This document shows, piece by piece, positions 6,685-7,039 of a DNA stretch of 7,039 nucleotides. Every line of letters starts with the position of its first letter. The stretch's first letter is position 1. The stretch is from Syntrophothermus sp. UBA1445 (GTDB lineage Bacteria > Bacillota > Syntrophomonadia > Syntrophomonadales > DTU052). A program made the translations under genes and the position numbers. The stretch spans positions 239-7,277 of the forward strand of contig DCTH01000241.1 in NCBI GenBank assembly GCA_002329495.1. The letters run 5' to 3'. The notes under the pieces are model-generated. The model was not told where the DNA came from and did no database searches. It saw nothing but the letters and a program-made list of their open reading frames with translations.

Positions 6685-6688
6685 AGTC

Positions 6689-6705
6689 TCACCTCCCGCG
6701 CGGGA
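6689..6705 (-). promoter_or_regulatory. secG ribosome-binding site overlapping a palindrome
   Basis: GGGAGGTGA (6689-6697) precedes the TTG start of secG. Four of its bases (GGGA, 6694-6697) belong to the perfect 12-bp palindrome TCCCGCGCGGGA (6694-6705). In RNA this could form a 4-bp stem with a GCGC loop that partly hides the site. The ribosome-binding role is well supported; the regulatory role of the palindrome is a guess. Confidence 0.65.
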
Positions 6706-6726
6706 ACTCCCTAAAGACCACATAAA

Positions 6727-6755
6727 ATTTTAACATAGCCCGGCCATTCAGTAAA
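6727..6755 (-). promoter_or_regulatory. Candidate sigma-A promoter for secG-hppA
   Basis: On the minus strand TTTACT (6750-6755, 4 of 6 matches) and TAAAAT (6727-6732, 5 of 6 matches) are spaced by 17 bases. The -10 box is preceded by TGt, an extended -10 element. Transcription would begin near 6720, giving a leader of about 36 bases to the TTG start of secG. It sits just 14 bases after the eno stop codon. No hairpin terminator separates eno from it, so readthrough from eno is also possible. Confidence 0.55.
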
Positions 6756-6769
6756 CTAAAACATTACTA

Positions 6770-7039
<270 letters not shown>

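Noticed and set aside
6685..6723. Longer SecG starting at ATG 6721-6723
   Set aside because: No Shine-Dalgarno site precedes it, it falls at the predicted transcription start, and the extra residues are not SecG-like.

Overview
The window looks like a chromosomal segment from an anaerobic Firmicute of the Clostridia type (Peptococcaceae or Syntrophomonas-like). This is inferred from gene order and protein style; no species can be named from the sequence. All genes lie on the minus strand. In the direction of transcription they run: eno (3' end only), secG, hppA, a carboxylesterase gene, rnr, smpB, and the first bases of ssrA (tmRNA), which is cut by the left edge. The order secG - esterase - rnr - smpB - ssrA downstream of eno is the arrangement known from Bacillus subtilis (secG-yvaK-rnr-smpB-ssrA). 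The exception is a large membrane pyrophosphatase gene set between secG and the esterase.

Right part (about 6400-7039): the C-terminal 89 residues of enolase, then a promoter-like sequence (TTTACT, 17 bp, extended -10 TGtTAAAAT), then secG. secG most likely starts at a TTG behind a strong Shine-Dalgarno site that overlaps a perfect 12-bp palindrome. Middle (3787-6406): hppA, an 850-residue proton-pumping pyrophosphatase. It carries the lysine typical of K+-independent enzymes, an altered first catalytic motif, a long inserted cytoplasmic loop and an N-terminal extension. It ends at a clear intrinsic terminator, so secG-hppA appears to be one unit and the genes after it another.

Left part (1-3741): the esterase with a weak promoter candidate, then RNase R, then smpB with a near-consensus sigma-A promoter of its own, then tmRNA. 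The tmRNA 5' end begins directly after the smpB stop codon. RNase R, SmpB and tmRNA act together in rescuing stalled ribosomes and destroying nonstop mRNA, so this end is a compact trans-translation module. The shared smpB/ssrA transcript probably has to be cut right at the smpB stop codon.

The observations most worth following are the zero-gap smpB/ssrA junction, the smpB promoter with a palindrome in its spacer, and the divergent pyrophosphatase. No mobile elements, CRISPR arrays, tRNA or rRNA genes were seen, and no non-coding gap exceeds about 210 bases.
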